Shown piece after piece: positions 1-9,630 of a stretch of 64,000 nt of DNA. This DNA is from Prevotella veroralis DSM 19559 = JCM 6290 (GTDB lineage Bacteria > Bacteroidota > Bacteroidia > Bacteroidales > Bacteroidaceae): the NCBI RefSeq assembly GCF_000377625.1, contig NZ_KB898325.1, positions 434,001 to 498,000 of the forward strand, written 5' to 3'. The translations under genes were made by a program, and so were the position numbers. The first letter of the stretch is position 1; the number at the start of each line of letters is the position of its first letter. The notes beneath the pieces are model-generated. The model ran no database searches and was not told the origin of the DNA. It worked only from the letters and a program-made list of their open reading frames with translations.

Positions 1-18
1 AGATATAAGATTAATATG

Positions 19-26
19 TACCTTTG
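19..26 (+). promoter_or_regulatory. -7 element upstream of the lipid kinase gene
   Basis: The sequence TACCTTTG matches the Bacteroidetes -7 consensus TAnnTTTG and lies 31 bases before the ATG at 58. This places transcription start near 31-33 and supports 58, not the upstream in-frame ATG at 16, as the translation start. The -33 part would lie partly outside the window. Confidence 0.7.
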
Positions 27-57
27 TCAAACAAACTATATTCTGACCATTGACACA

Positions 58-1089
58 ATGAACAAAAAAAGAATCGTTTTCATTCTTAATCCTATATCAG
101 GTACTATCAGTAAGGCAGGTATTCCTGATCTTATTGAAGAAAGGCTTGATAAAAATAAGTTTGATTACAATATAGTTGAGACTCAATATGCTGGGCATGC
201 CACAGAATTAGCAAAACAAGCTGTAGAAGAGGGAATTGACATTGTAGTTGCTATCGGTGGAGATGGAACTGTCAATGAAGTTGGCAGATCCCTAATCAAC
301 ACACAGACAGCTATGGCAATCCTACCTTGTGGATCAGGAAATGGATTAGCAAGGCATCTAAATCTTCCTATGAACCTCAAGAAATGTGTAGATGTTATCA
401 ACGAATGCGATATTAGAGCTTTAGATTACGGCATTATCAATGACCACCCATTTTTCTGTACTTGTGGTATGGGATTCGATGCATTCATCTCTATGCAATT
501 TGCTCAAGCTGGGAAAAGAGGTCCAATTACCTACATGCAAAAGGTTCTTGAAGAAGGACTTAAATATCAACCAGAAACATACGAAATAGAAGATGAGGAT
601 GGGGTCAAACGATATAAAGCTTTCCTCGTCTCTGCCGCTAATGCTTCTCAATATGGTAATAATGCATATATTGCACCTCAGGCATCCATGAGTGATGGTT
701 TATTAGATATTATCATTATGGAACCTTTCGACATATTAGAAGCACCACAAGTAGCTATTGAACTCTTCAATAAGACACTGGATAAAAACCTAAAGATAAA
801 GACGTTTAAATCAAAGAGAATACATATACATCGTAAGAAAGAGGGGGTAATTCACTATGATGGAGACCCTGTTTTATCTAGTGCTGACATAGATATCTCT
901 ATTGTTTCAAAAGGCATTAACATCGTAACTAAACACAATGCTGATAAGGCTCATCGACAACCTAACATGTTACAAACAGCTTTCTCAGAGATTTTCTATA
1001 ACATCGATCTCATGAGGCAGGATATCACCAAACAAAGTAGAAAAGTTCAGGCCATCAATAAAACCATATTACGTAAGCTGAATATATAA
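58..1089 (+). CDS. Diacylglycerol/lipid kinase family protein (YegS/DgkB-like)
   Basis: A 343-residue soluble lipid kinase of the DAGK catalytic family, which transfers the ATP gamma-phosphate to a diacylglycerol-like or sphingoid lipid at the inner membrane face. The protein opens with the NPISGT loop (residues 11-16) and has the canonical nucleotide-binding GGDGT at 67-71 followed by VNE, then a GSGN motif near 94. The start at 58 is chosen because the -7 element at 19-26 would lie inside a longer reading frame. The next gene begins 22 bases downstream on the same strand and may be co-transcribed. The exact lipid substrate cannot be read from the sequence. A second, divergent family member is at 31416-32360. 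Confidence 0.88.
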   Translation: MNKKRIVFILNPISGTISKAGIPDLIEERLDKNKFDYNIVETQYAGHATELAKQAVEEGIDIVVAIGGDGTVNEVGRSLINTQTAMAILPCGSGNGLARHLNLPMNLKKCVDVINECDIRALDYGIINDHPFFCTCGMGFDAFISMQFAQAGKRGPITYMQKVLEEGLKYQPETYEIEDEDGVKRYKAFLVSAANASQYGNNAYIAPQASMSDGLLDIIIMEPFDILEAPQVAIELFNKTLDKNLKIKTFKSKRIHIHRKKEGVIHYDGDPVLSSADIDISIVSKGINIVTKHNADKAHRQPNMLQTAFSEIFYNIDLMRQDITKQSRKVQAINKTILRKLNI

Positions 1090-1111
1090 CTATACCAAAC
1101 CAATAAGAAGA

Positions 1112-1825
1112 ATGGGCTTTACATTCAAAAACTTTCATATCACTCAAGATAAGGCAGCTATGAAAGTTGGTACTGATGGGGTTCTACTTGGTGCTTGGGC
1201 ACAGGGTGGAATGAGGATATTAGATATTGGTACTGGTACTGGGCTCATTGCGTTAATGATGGCACAACGATTTCCACAAGCTCATATTGATGCTATAGAA
1301 GTAGATCCCCAAGCATTAGAAGACGCACATGTAAATATTGAGTCATCCCCATTTCATGATAGAATAAAACTCATTCATTCCTCACTTCAATACTATAAAC
1401 CTAGTCTATTTCCCCCGAACGTTGATAATGTTTATGACGCTATTATAAGCAACCCACCTTACTTTATCAATTCTTTAAAGAATCCTTTACAAGAAAGGAC
1501 AGTTGCAAGACATACCGTAACCTTAACACCAAAGGAGTTGTTACAGCATGCCTCACGTCTATTAAAAGATGAAGGAATACTTTCACTCATTATACCATCA
1601 GATAATAAAGTTATCATAGAGTCAGAGGCTATACTTTGCGGATTATCAACTACAAAGATTATAAATATAAAGACAAAACCATCAAAGTCTCCTAAACGGT
1701 GTATGATAGAATTTAAGAAGATATTATCATCACTTATAAAAGAAGAACATGTAACATTGACACAGGACAATGGGGAACGTTCAGAATGGTATCATCAACT
1801 TACCAAAGAATTTTACATCAAGTAA
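1112..1825 (+). CDS. trmN6: tRNA1(Val) adenine-37 N6-methyltransferase-like protein
   Basis: A 237-residue SAM-dependent methyltransferase of the YfiC/TrmN6 family, which in Escherichia coli methylates A37 of a valine tRNA. The N-terminal FKNFHITQDKAAMKVGTDGVLLGAW block is typical of the family. The SAM-binding motif DIGTGTGL is at residues 38-45, and the adenine N6-methyltransferase signature NPPY is at 114-117. It follows the lipid kinase by 22 bases, so the two may share a transcript. Length and motifs fit well. The tRNA target is taken from family knowledge and not proven here. Confidence 0.87.
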   Translation: MGFTFKNFHITQDKAAMKVGTDGVLLGAWAQGGMRILDIGTGTGLIALMMAQRFPQAHIDAIEVDPQALEDAHVNIESSPFHDRIKLIHSSLQYYKPSLFPPNVDNVYDAIISNPPYFINSLKNPLQERTVARHTVTLTPKELLQHASRLLKDEGILSLIIPSDNKVIIESEAILCGLSTTKIINIKTKPSKSPKRCMIEFKKILSSLIKEEHVTLTQDNGERSEWYHQLTKEFYIK

Positions 1826-1909
1826 AATAGAGACCAATTACAATAAGGTAGTGTATAGGTTACAAAACATTAAAGCACACTAAACTTTCCATCTTTCGCT
1901 TTTATTTTG

Positions 1910-1917
1910 TAACTTTG
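1910..1917 (+). promoter_or_regulatory. -7 element of the lon operon
   Basis: TAACTTTG matches TAnnTTTG and is followed 28 bases later by the lon ATG. A TTTCG about 15-20 bases upstream could serve as the -33 part. It probably drives lon, tgt, the LptG-like gene and perhaps the helicase gene. Confidence 0.7.
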
Positions 1918-1945
1918 CAAGCTAATATAGGTATAACAAAACTTT

Positions 1946-4411
1946 ATGAAACAAAATAGCTCAATACAGATGTTTGCAGATTACGAAGGTGATTTGCCTA
2001 ACTTAAATGTGAAAGTTAATGGCGAGATTCCCATATTCGTAACCCGCAATCTTGTAATGTTCCCAGGAATTCTCACCCCAATTCTTGTTGGTAGAAAAAC
2101 GACATTGGCATTGGTAAAATATTTGGAGGAGAATCCAGAAACCATCATTGCTCTTGTTAGTCAAAAGGATAGCAATGTCAATGAACCTAAAGAGGACGAC
2201 ATTTACAAAATCGGTATTTATGCACGCTTCGTTCGTGCTTTTGATATGCCAGGCAATTATGAAGGTGATAATAAGACTATCATATTACAAGGATTTGGCA
2301 AGTGTCGGATTAAAGAGATAACCTCCAAATCTCCTTACATGAAAGGCGTTACGGAAGCTATAGGAGAGGAAATGGAGTCTAAAACAGATAAGGAGTTCAT
2401 TACAGCTGTAGAAGACATGAAGTTAGTAGCAAAAGAGTATATCCATGGAAGCGATGAGATTCCTGATGATACTCAACTTGCACTTGACAACATGGGTAAC
2501 CCTATCATTGCTGTCAACTACACCTGCTCTACAATGCCTTTCCCCATTGCTGACAAGATTCAGATGTTGGAAGAGAACTCCATAAAGGATCGTCTCTTCA
2601 AACTGATGAAGATACTGAACAGAGAAATTCAGTTCCAACATTTACGCCAAGACATTCGATCAAAAACACGTGAGGATCTTGATGAGCAACAGCGTGAATA
2701 CTTTCTCCATCAACAAATTAAGAATATAAAGGAAGAACTTGGTGATGGTGATTCTGCACCAGATAAGAAGGAATTACTAGAAAAGGCAAAGGATAAGAAA
2801 TGGTCACAAGATATTGCTAAAATCTTCCAAAAGGAAATTGATAAGCTCGACACACTAAACCCTCAAAGTCCTGATTATAGCATACAAGTAAACTATCTTC
2901 AAACGATGGTGGCTTTACCATGGAATGAATATACAACTGATAATCTCGACTTAAAGCGTGCAAAGCGTATATTAGACAAAGACCATTATGGAATGGAGAA
3001 AGTCAAGGAGCGCATCCTTGAATATATAGCTGTATTACAATTACGTGGCAGTCTAAAGTCTCCAATCCTCTGTCTTTATGGTCCTCCAGGTGTAGGAAAG
3101 ACTAGCTTAGGGGTAAGTATTGCCGAAGCTATGAAACGCAAGTATGTTCGTGTATCGTTAGGTGGTTTACATGACGAGTCTGAAATCAGAGGTCATCGCA
3201 AGACTTACATAGGTGCTATGCCTGGTCGTATCATCAAGAACATACAAAAGGCAGGCTCTTCCAACCCTGTCTTCATCCTTGATGAGATTGATAAGATAAC
3301 GCAAAACACCATTAATGGAGATCCCTCTTCTGCGTTATTGGAAGTACTTGACCCTGAACAGAACAGTGCTTTCCATGACAACTACCTTGATATGGATTAT
3401 GACCTCTCAAAGGTACTTTTCATAGCAACAGCCAATGATCTCAACACAATCCCGAGACCTTTATTAGATCGTATGGAGCTGATCAATGTTTCTGGTTATA
3501 TCACAGAAGAGAAGATCGAGATTGCTAAACGGCATTTGATTCCAAAGGAACTTAAGAATACAGGTTTAGATCAATTAACAAATAAACCAAAGTTCACAAA
3601 GGCAGCCCTTGAGAAGATTATCGAGAGTTACACACGAGAGAGCGGTGTTCGTCAACTTGAGAAGCAGATCAATAAGGTGATGCGTAAATTGGCATTCGAA
3701 CAGGCTATGAATGCAAAACTACCTTATACAAAGATTACTCCTGATTCGTTGGAAGACTTAATTGGTAAGCCTCCTTTCACACGTGATATTTATCAAGGAA
3801 ATAAATATGCTGGAGTAGTAACAGGACTTGCTTGGACAAGTGTGGGTGGTGAGATATTGTTTATTGAAACTTCTCTATCAAAGGGAAAGGCTGGAAAGTT
3901 AACACTAACTGGTAATCTTGGAGATGTGATGAAAGAATCAGCGGTTATTGCACTCGAATATGTCAAAGCACACATTGATACTTTAGGGGTTGATTATCGT
4001 ATCTTTGAGCAATGGAATATACACATCCATGTACCAGAAGGAGCAACACCAAAGGATGGTCCTTCCGCTGGTATAACTATTGCTACAAGTATAGCCTCAG
4101 CCCTTACACAACGCAAGGTGCGCAAAAACACTGCTATGACAGGTGAGATAACGCTTCGTGGTAAAGTTCTTCCAGTTGGTGGCATTAAAGAGAAAATCCT
4201 AGCTGCTAAACGTGCAGGTATTACAGATATCGTAATGTGTTCGGAGAACAAGAAAGATATTGAAGAAATACCTGAGATTTACAGAAAGGGTATTGAGTTC
4301 CACTTCGTTGAGAATATCAAACAAGTATGGGATTTCGCTCTTACCGATGAGCTGGTAGAACATCCAGTAGACTTCACTATATCTGAAGACAATAAAGCTA
4401 CAAAGAAATGA
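1946..4411 (+). CDS. lon: ATP-dependent protease Lon
   Basis: An 821-residue LonA protease that unfolds and degrades damaged or regulatory cytosolic proteins as a hexamer. The order is N-terminal substrate-binding LON domain (about residues 25-235), coiled-coil linker, AAA+ domain with Walker A GPPGVGKT from about residue 379 and Walker B FILDEIDK, then the C-terminal protease domain. The catalytic serine lies in DGPSAG (S707) and the catalytic lysine in GGIKEK (745-750). Length is normal for the family. The stop codon overlaps the tgt start by four bases (ATGA), indicating translational coupling. No CIRCE or other heat-shock operator is evident upstream. Confidence 0.97.
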   Translation: MKQNSSIQMFADYEGDLPNLNVKVNGEIPIFVTRNLVMFPGILTPILVGRKTTLALVKYLEENPETIIALVSQKDSNVNEPKEDDIYKIGIYARFVRAFDMPGNYEGDNKTIILQGFGKCRIKEITSKSPYMKGVTEAIGEEMESKTDKEFITAVEDMKLVAKEYIHGSDEIPDDTQLALDNMGNPIIAVNYTCSTMPFPIADKIQMLEENSIKDRLFKLMKILNREIQFQHLRQDIRSKTREDLDEQQREYFLHQQIKNIKEELGDGDSAPDKKELLEKAKDKKWSQDIAKIFQKEIDKLDTLNPQSPDYSIQVNYLQTMVALPWNEYTTDNLDLKRAKRILDKDHYGMEKVKERILEYIAVLQLRGSLKSPILCLYGPPGVGKTSLGVSIAEAMKRKYVRVSLGGLHDESEIRGHRKTYIGAMPGRIIKNIQKAGSSNPVFILDEIDKITQNTINGDPSSALLEVLDPEQNSAFHDNYLDMDYDLSKVLFIATANDLNTIPRPLLDRMELINVSGYITEEKIEIAKRHLIPKELKNTGLDQLTNKPKFTKAALEKIIESYTRESGVRQLEKQINKVMRKLAFEQAMNAKLPYTKITPDSLEDLIGKPPFTRDIYQGNKYAGVVTGLAWTSVGGEILFIETSLSKGKAGKLTLTGNLGDVMKESAVIALEYVKAHIDTLGVDYRIFEQWNIHIHVPEGATPKDGPSAGITIATSIASALTQRKVRKNTAMTGEITLRGKVLPVGGIKEKILAAKRAGITDIVMCSENKKDIEEIPEIYRKGIEFHFVENIKQVWDFALTDELVEHPVDFTISEDNKATKK

Positions 4412-5535
4412 CATTTGAACTGCAACACACAGATAACGCAAGCGATGCACGTACAGGATTAATCACGACAGCCCATGGACAGATAAAGACTCCTATCTTC
4501 ATGCCAGTGGGTACTGTTGGTTCTGTGAAAGGTGTACACTTTGAAGAACTACGAAGACAGGTAAAGGCGCAAATTATCTTAGGTAATACTTATCACCTTT
4601 ATCTACGTCCAGGTTTAGATGTATTAAAAGCTGCAGGTGGCTTGCATGGCTTTAATGGTTGGGAGCGCCCTATCCTTACTGATTCAGGTGGTTTCCAAGT
4701 ATTCTCATTAACTGGTATTCGTAAATTATCAGAGGAAGGATGTGAGTTTAGGAGCCATATTGATGGTTCTAAGCATTTCTTCACACCAGAGAATGTTATG
4801 GATACCGAACGCATTATAGGTGCAGACATCATGATGGCTCTAGATGAATGTCCTCCCGGTCAAAGCAATTATGAATATGCAAAGAAGAGTTTAGGCATGA
4901 CCCAACGTTGGTTAACTCGTTGTATCAAACGATTCAATGAAACCGAACCTCTCTATGGTTACGAGCAAAGCCTCTTCCCAATTGTTCAAGGATGTACCTA
5001 TAAAGATCTACGTCAAGAGGCTGCCAAGTTTGTGACGGATCAAGGAGCTGATGGTAATGCCATTGGTGGACTAGCTGTCGGTGAGCCTACTGATGTTATG
5101 TATGAAATGATCGAGGTAGTTAATGAGATTCTACCTAAAGATAAACCACGTTACTTGATGGGTGTAGGTACACCACAAAACATCCTTGAGGCTATCGAGC
5201 GTGGTGTTGATATGTTCGATTGCGTTATGCCTACACGTAATGGTCGTAATGCAATGCTCTTTACTTACAATGGAACGATGAATATGCGTAACAAGAAATG
5301 GGAGAAAGACTTCTCTCCCGTTGATCCTGACGGATGTGACATTGATCAAATTACAAGTAAAGCCTATCTACACCATCTATTCAAGGCAGGCGAACTATTA
5401 GCAATGCAGATTGCTAGTATACACAACTTAGCTTTCTATCTTCGTTTGGTAACAGACGCACGAACACATATTGAGCAAGGCGACTTCGTTCAGTGGAAGG
5501 CATCTGTAATTGAGCAATTAGGAAGAAGAATTTAA
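4408..5535 (+). CDS. tgt: tRNA-guanine transglycosylase (queuine tRNA-ribosyltransferase)
   Basis: A 375-residue enzyme that exchanges guanine-34 for preQ1 in GUN-anticodon tRNAs. The TIM-barrel active site is present: DSGGFQ from D92 and the nucleophile in FDCVMPTRNGR at D271. The C-terminal zinc site of the well-studied enzymes needs three cysteines and one histidine. Here only one cysteine (C310, in GCDIDQI) and the histidine of SIHNL (H339) remain, so zinc binding is probably lost or altered. The start overlaps the lon stop by four bases, and the LptG-like gene follows 11 bases downstream behind an AAGGAG ribosome site. No preQ1 riboswitch is visible. Confidence 0.95.
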   Translation: MTFELQHTDNASDARTGLITTAHGQIKTPIFMPVGTVGSVKGVHFEELRRQVKAQIILGNTYHLYLRPGLDVLKAAGGLHGFNGWERPILTDSGGFQVFSLTGIRKLSEEGCEFRSHIDGSKHFFTPENVMDTERIIGADIMMALDECPPGQSNYEYAKKSLGMTQRWLTRCIKRFNETEPLYGYEQSLFPIVQGCTYKDLRQEAAKFVTDQGADGNAIGGLAVGEPTDVMYEMIEVVNEILPKDKPRYLMGVGTPQNILEAIERGVDMFDCVMPTRNGRNAMLFTYNGTMNMRNKKWEKDFSPVDPDGCDIDQITSKAYLHHLFKAGELLAMQIASIHNLAFYLRLVTDARTHIEQGDFVQWKASVIEQLGRRI

Positions 5536-5546
5536 GGAGACGCACA

Positions 5547-6764
5547 ATGCATAAGGTCAAAGAGATTGTAAGCATAATTAAAGGATTACTAGGTAAGCTT
5601 AGTCAAAAGATTAAGCCTTGCCTACCTTATATATATAAGGTGGGAAACTTACTCAAGAAGATCTCCCCAACTAGATATCTTAGCATTCTTGATTGGTACA
5701 TCATTAAGAAGTTCATTGGAACTTATATCTATGCCATCCTTTTGATTATCTCCATCGCTATTGTATTCGACTTTAATGAGAATCTCTCAAAGTTCACGCA
5801 ATACCACGCACCATGGCGAGCCATCATCTTTGATTACTATGCCAACTTCATACCTTATTATTCCAACCTCTTCTCACCACTATTTGTATTCATTGCTGTT
5901 ATATTCTTCACATCTAAGTTAGCTGGAAACTCGGAGATTATAGCAATGTTAGCAGCAGGCGTGTCTATAAAGAGGTTAATGCGTCCGTACATGCTCTCGT
6001 GCGTAGTCATTGCAGGCTTAACATTCTATCTCAATAGCTTTGTCATCCCCCATGGCACTGTTATCAGACAAAACTTTGAAACGTTATATCGTAATTCGAA
6101 GAAGAATACATCTGCGGAGAACGTCCAACTGTTTGTAGCTAAGAACACCACTGCTTATATCCAGAATTACGACGACCAATACAAACGTGGTTATGGCTTT
6201 TCGCTTGTTAAAATCAAAAACAAGAAGATTGTAAGTCACTTAACCGCAATGGAGATTCAATATGATACGATTGCTGACTCAAAGTATCATTGGAAGTTAA
6301 GTAACTGGAAAATCAGAACGCTCAAAGGACTAAAGGAACACATTCAGAGTGGAGCAACAAAGGACACAGTTCTACTCATGGAGCCTACTGACCTTGTATA
6401 TTCAAAAGGACAACAAGAAACGTTCACATCACCAGAGCTTCTTGATTATATTTCTAAGCAGATAAGCCGTGGCTCTGGGAATGTAGTGCAATATGAGGTG
6501 GAGTTCCATAAACGTATAGCCATGTCGTTCTCCTCTTTCATATTGACGATTATTGGCTTGGCTCTTTCTTCCCGCAAGCGAAAAGGTGGAATGGGACTCT
6601 CATTAGGTATAGGTCTTGCATTGAGCTTCAGCTATATCATGTTGCAAACGGTCTCTGCTACTTTCGCCATCCAAGACAATACACCACCAATACTCGCGGC
6701 ATGGATACCGAACATTATCTTTGCTATTATAGCATACTTCTGTTATAGACATGCACCAAGTTAA
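5547..6764 (+). CDS. LptF/LptG (YjgP/YjgQ) family permease
   Basis: A 405-residue inner-membrane protein of the LptF/LptG family, the transmembrane half of the exporter that lifts lipopolysaccharide from the inner membrane toward the outer membrane. The typical pattern is seen: an N-terminal cytoplasmic stretch (about 45 residues, longer than usual), then DWYIIKKFIGTYIYAILLIISIAIVFD, three early membrane spans, a periplasmic jellyroll segment (about 180-310), and three C-terminal spans including the conserved FHKRIAMSFSSFILTIIGL. AAGGAG just upstream of the ATG is a strong ribosome site. Whether it is LptF or LptG cannot be decided without alignment. Confidence 0.87.
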   Translation: MHKVKEIVSIIKGLLGKLSQKIKPCLPYIYKVGNLLKKISPTRYLSILDWYIIKKFIGTYIYAILLIISIAIVFDFNENLSKFTQYHAPWRAIIFDYYANFIPYYSNLFSPLFVFIAVIFFTSKLAGNSEIIAMLAAGVSIKRLMRPYMLSCVVIAGLTFYLNSFVIPHGTVIRQNFETLYRNSKKNTSAENVQLFVAKNTTAYIQNYDDQYKRGYGFSLVKIKNKKIVSHLTAMEIQYDTIADSKYHWKLSNWKIRTLKGLKEHIQSGATKDTVLLMEPTDLVYSKGQQETFTSPELLDYISKQISRGSGNVVQYEVEFHKRIAMSFSSFILTIIGLALSSRKRKGGMGLSLGIGLALSFSYIMLQTVSATFAIQDNTPPILAAWIPNIIFAIIAYFCYRHAPS

Positions 6765-6827
6765 TAAGGAGAGTTAGAAGAAAAAGTAAGAACTACCCTC
6801 TGTTACAAAGAGGATAAATTGTAAATT

Positions 6828-8453
6828 ATGTATTTTGAAGATTTAGATTTAAACGATAATGTACTCGACGCACTCTATGACATGCGTTTTGATAAATGTA
6901 CGCCCGTACAAGAGAAGTGCATTCCAGAGATATTAAAAGGTCACGACGTATTAGGCGTTGCACAAACAGGAACTGGTAAGACTGCGGCTTATCTTTTACC
7001 TGTATTATCAAAATTAGCCGATGGAGGCTACCCAGAGTCTGCCATAAATTGTGTGATCATGTCACCAACACGCGAACTTGCACAGCAGATTGACCAAGCA
7101 ATGCAAGGTTTTGCTTATTATCTGAATGGCGTTTCCTGCGTTGCCGTCTATGGTGGCAATGATGGCAATCGCTATGACCAGGAACTTAAGAGCTTATCGC
7201 TCGGAGCCGATGTTGTCATAGCTACTCCTGGTCGTTTCATCTCTCACCTTTCATTAGGCAATGTTGATTTGTCAAAGGTTAGCTTCTTCATTCTTGACGA
7301 GGCTGACCGCATGCTTGATATGGGTTTCTCTGATGACATTATGACCATTGCCAAGAAGCTCCCTAGAACTTGTCAAACGATTATGTTCTCGGCTACAATG
7401 CCTAAGAAGATTGAGGAACTCGCAAAGACTCTGCTAAAGAATCCAGTAGAAATCAAGTTAGCTGTCAGCAAACCTGCTGAAAAGATACATCAGATGGCAT
7501 ACGTGTGTTACGAAACACAGAAGATGGGGATACTCAAGGATGTCTTCAAAGGTGGAAACATGAAGCGTGTCATTATTTTCTCTGGATCGAAACAAAAGGT
7601 TAAGCGGATTGCAGGTGCGCTTAGCCGTAAGCATATCAACTGCGGTGAGATGCACTCCGACCTTGATCAAGAGCAGCGTAACGACATAATGTTCAAGTTC
7701 AAGAGCGGACAAGTTGACGTTTTAGTGGCAACTGATATTGTCTCACGTGGTATTGATATTGATGACATCACAATGGTTATTAATTATGATGTGCCACACG
7801 ATGTAGAAGACTATGTACACCGCATTGGTCGTACAGCACGTGCTGATCATGATGGAACTGCTATCACACTTGTGAATGCAGATGACATCTACTTCTTTCA
7901 GCAGATTGAGTCATTCTTAGGTAAGGAGATTGAGAAGGTTCAACTACCTGACGGATTGGGCGAAGCACCAGAGTATAAGAACAACGGGAAGCCTAAGAGG
8001 GGAGCTAACGCAAAGAGCATTCGCAGGAAGAATAGGGACTATCAAAGTCACAAGGATAAGAAACAGGGCAATAACAAGCAACGTTCAAGACGCCCCGAGC
8101 CTCAAAATCAGCAGAACAATAAGAGCGTAGACGCAAAGGACAATAACAAACGTCAGAACAAGAACAAACAAACTGACAAGCAGACGAAACCTAACAATAA
8201 CAGACGGAACGACAAGGCAGCTACCAACAATAAGGATGCTAGTCAGAAGGCGAACGCTCAACAAAATAGAAAGCCTAACAACAAAAAGAAGAAGAATAAC
8301 AATCGTCAGCGTAACACGAACGAGAAGGGTGCTAGAAGAAGTACAAAGTACGATATTCGTGAAGAGCTACCAACAAATTCTAAGAGTGACTCTGGATTGA
8401 AAGCTTTGATAAAGAAGCCACTCAAGTGGCTCCGTAATCTTGGTAAGAGATAA
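6828..8453 (+). CDS. DEAD-box RNA helicase (RhlE-like) with basic low-complexity tail
   Basis: A 541-residue ATP-dependent RNA helicase. The core covers residues 1-370 with Q motif, motif I AQTGTGKT (45-52), PTRELAQQ, TPGRF, DEADRMLDMGF, SAT, the motif V region VATDIVSRGIDIDD and HRIGRTAR. The remaining 165 residues are an Asn/Lys/Gln/Arg-rich, probably disordered RNA-binding tail ending in LKALIKKPLKWLRNLGKR. It probably helps ribosome assembly or RNA turnover. A short hairpin (CCTCT/AGAGG near 6797-6813) sits in the 63-base gap from the LptG-like gene, so it may be partly separately expressed. Confidence 0.92.
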   Translation: MYFEDLDLNDNVLDALYDMRFDKCTPVQEKCIPEILKGHDVLGVAQTGTGKTAAYLLPVLSKLADGGYPESAINCVIMSPTRELAQQIDQAMQGFAYYLNGVSCVAVYGGNDGNRYDQELKSLSLGADVVIATPGRFISHLSLGNVDLSKVSFFILDEADRMLDMGFSDDIMTIAKKLPRTCQTIMFSATMPKKIEELAKTLLKNPVEIKLAVSKPAEKIHQMAYVCYETQKMGILKDVFKGGNMKRVIIFSGSKQKVKRIAGALSRKHINCGEMHSDLDQEQRNDIMFKFKSGQVDVLVATDIVSRGIDIDDITMVINYDVPHDVEDYVHRIGRTARADHDGTAITLVNADDIYFFQQIESFLGKEIEKVQLPDGLGEAPEYKNNGKPKRGANAKSIRRKNRDYQSHKDKKQGNNKQRSRRPEPQNQQNNKSVDAKDNNKRQNKNKQTDKQTKPNNNRRNDKAATNNKDASQKANAQQNRKPNNKKKKNNNRQRNTNEKGARRSTKYDIREELPTNSKSDSGLKALIKKPLKWLRNLGKR

Positions 8454-8490
8454 CATCCGAGGCGGAATCATGTGTATGTTTTAAATACTC

Positions 8491-8524
8491 AAAGGCGGGC
8501 AAACAAGGATGTTTGCCCGCCTTT
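8491..8524 (+). terminator. Strong hairpin terminator after the helicase gene
   Basis: A perfect 14-base-pair stem (AAAGGCGGGCAAAC with its complement) around the loop AAGGAT, 38 bases after the helicase stop. The 3' arm ends in TTT followed by CC, so the U-tract is short, but stem strength and position fit a terminator. Confidence 0.75.
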
Positions 8525-8611
8525 CCTCTCCTCATATAAACGAGACTTCTACCCTATTCGGAGATACCATAGATCTAATCTAAAAAATAAAACATCCGCA
8601 ACCTTTCATAA

Positions 8612-8670
8612 AGAATAAGCAGAAAAGAAGAAATACATACGTATTGCGTATTATTTTTCCTGCTTATTCT
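8612..8670. repeat. Long inverted repeat between convergent genes
   Basis: AGAATAAGCAG at 8612-8622 pairs perfectly with CTGCTTATTCT at 8660-8670. Between them are nested CGTATT-containing palindromes. Within 8640-8850 the hexamer CGTATT or its complement occurs at least six times. This may be a bidirectional terminator for the convergent genes on either side. Confidence 0.55.
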
Positions 8671-8719
8671 TTTATTTCTTCCAGTACTCCGTATTATTTT
8701 TGCACGTATTAAATTGTAT

Positions 8720-8802
8720 TATCTAAGTTTGATAATTAATTATCTAAGTCTGATAATTATTTATCTAAGCGTGATAATTAATTATCAGACTTAGATAATA
8801 CA
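8720..8802. repeat. Phased palindromic array A, 21-base pitch, 4 units
   Basis: Units start with TATC at 8720, 8741, 8762 and 8783, an exact 21-base pitch. Three read TATCTAAG-N3-GATAA and the fourth reads TATCAGACTTAGATAA, the reverse complement of the same unit in the same register. Each unit is an imperfect palindrome with TTATC/GATAA arms. The array occupies the gap between the helicase and the convergent membrane-protein gene (8454-8932), which holds no gene. Confidence 0.85.
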
Positions 8803-8932
8803 AAAAGATACGTATTCCGTAAATGCGCGATGCGTATCAAAACAATACGCGACTAGTAGGAAAATAATGCAGAAACAGTATAAACGAGTGTAGAAGTATA
8901 TACGCAAAAGTTGCTGATCAATATAATTTTGC

Positions 8933-9445
8933 TTATTGAGAGCTGTTATCCTTGTTCCACCTCTCTAAGAATCGGCGTATTGCAGCCTTACTTTTCAACG
9001 TGTTTGTATGTGCAGAATAAAGATCACCATAATACACCTCACGATAAAAGGGTCCCCAATGTTCTTCTATTCTCACATTATCAGAATTAGTTGTAAAGAA
9101 GCCATATAGTTCTGTGACTCGATACTTATCGTCTTCATAAGTTACATGAGTAGTTTCGCTATCTGACATCAGAAGCCATGAGAAGAAGATTTGTATAACA
9201 AATAGAACAGGCACCATTACCCATAACAAACTATGCAAACAACCTATAAGTACATCATGATTCTGCTCCCACCGACACCTAACAAAACGAATAAGAAAAA
9301 AAAGTACTAACCAGGGAAACGTAAACTGAGCAAACTTTGTAATAACAGGATAGAATGACCATGGCGATAACCAAACAACAATCAACCATAGAAGTTCGAT
9401 ACACAATAGGTAGCACAACCATTTAATTATCTTCTTTCTATACAT
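8933..9445 (-). CDS. Hypothetical membrane protein (170 residues)
   Basis: I do not recognise this family. Translation starts MYRKKIIKWLCYLLCIELLWLIVVW. There are three or four hydrophobic segments in the first 125 residues (about 8-28, 38-53 and 70-95), followed by a soluble C-terminal part of about 70 residues with several aromatic and acidic residues (YEDDKYRVTELYGFFTTNSDNVRIEEHWGPFYREVYYGDLYSAH). The C-terminal domain probably lies outside the cytoplasm. It is a lone minus-strand gene, convergent with the helicase and divergent from the 5'-nucleotidase gene. The full reading frame and membrane pattern support a real gene, but no function is assigned. Confidence 0.65.
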   Translation of the reverse strand: MYRKKIIKWLCYLLCIELLWLIVVWLSPWSFYPVITKFAQFTFPWLVLFFLIRFVRCRWEQNHDVLIGCLHSLLWVMVPVLFVIQIFFSWLLMSDSETTHVTYEDDKYRVTELYGFFTTNSDNVRIEEHWGPFYREVYYGDLYSAHTNTLKSKAAIRRFLERWNKDNSSQ

Positions 9446-9599
9446 ACGCCTGTACTCATAATAAACTAAAATAATACACTAATACAAACGTACTTCTCCT
9501 TATTATATTATTCTTAAAGCCGTAAAACATCACATTTAGCAGAAGTATATAATAGTAAAATCAAGATAGAGCAAGGTTGCTTATTCTCGTTTAATTTAT

Positions 9600-9607
9600 T
9601 ACTTTTG
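9600..9607 (+). promoter_or_regulatory. -7 element of the 5'-nucleotidase/nudC/permease cluster
   Basis: TACTTTTG fits TAnnTTTG, with TTG at 9577-9579 exactly 20 bases upstream as -33. The ATG follows at 9631. Confidence 0.75.
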
Positions 9608-9630
9608 CAAGTGAATATAAAACAAAGAGT

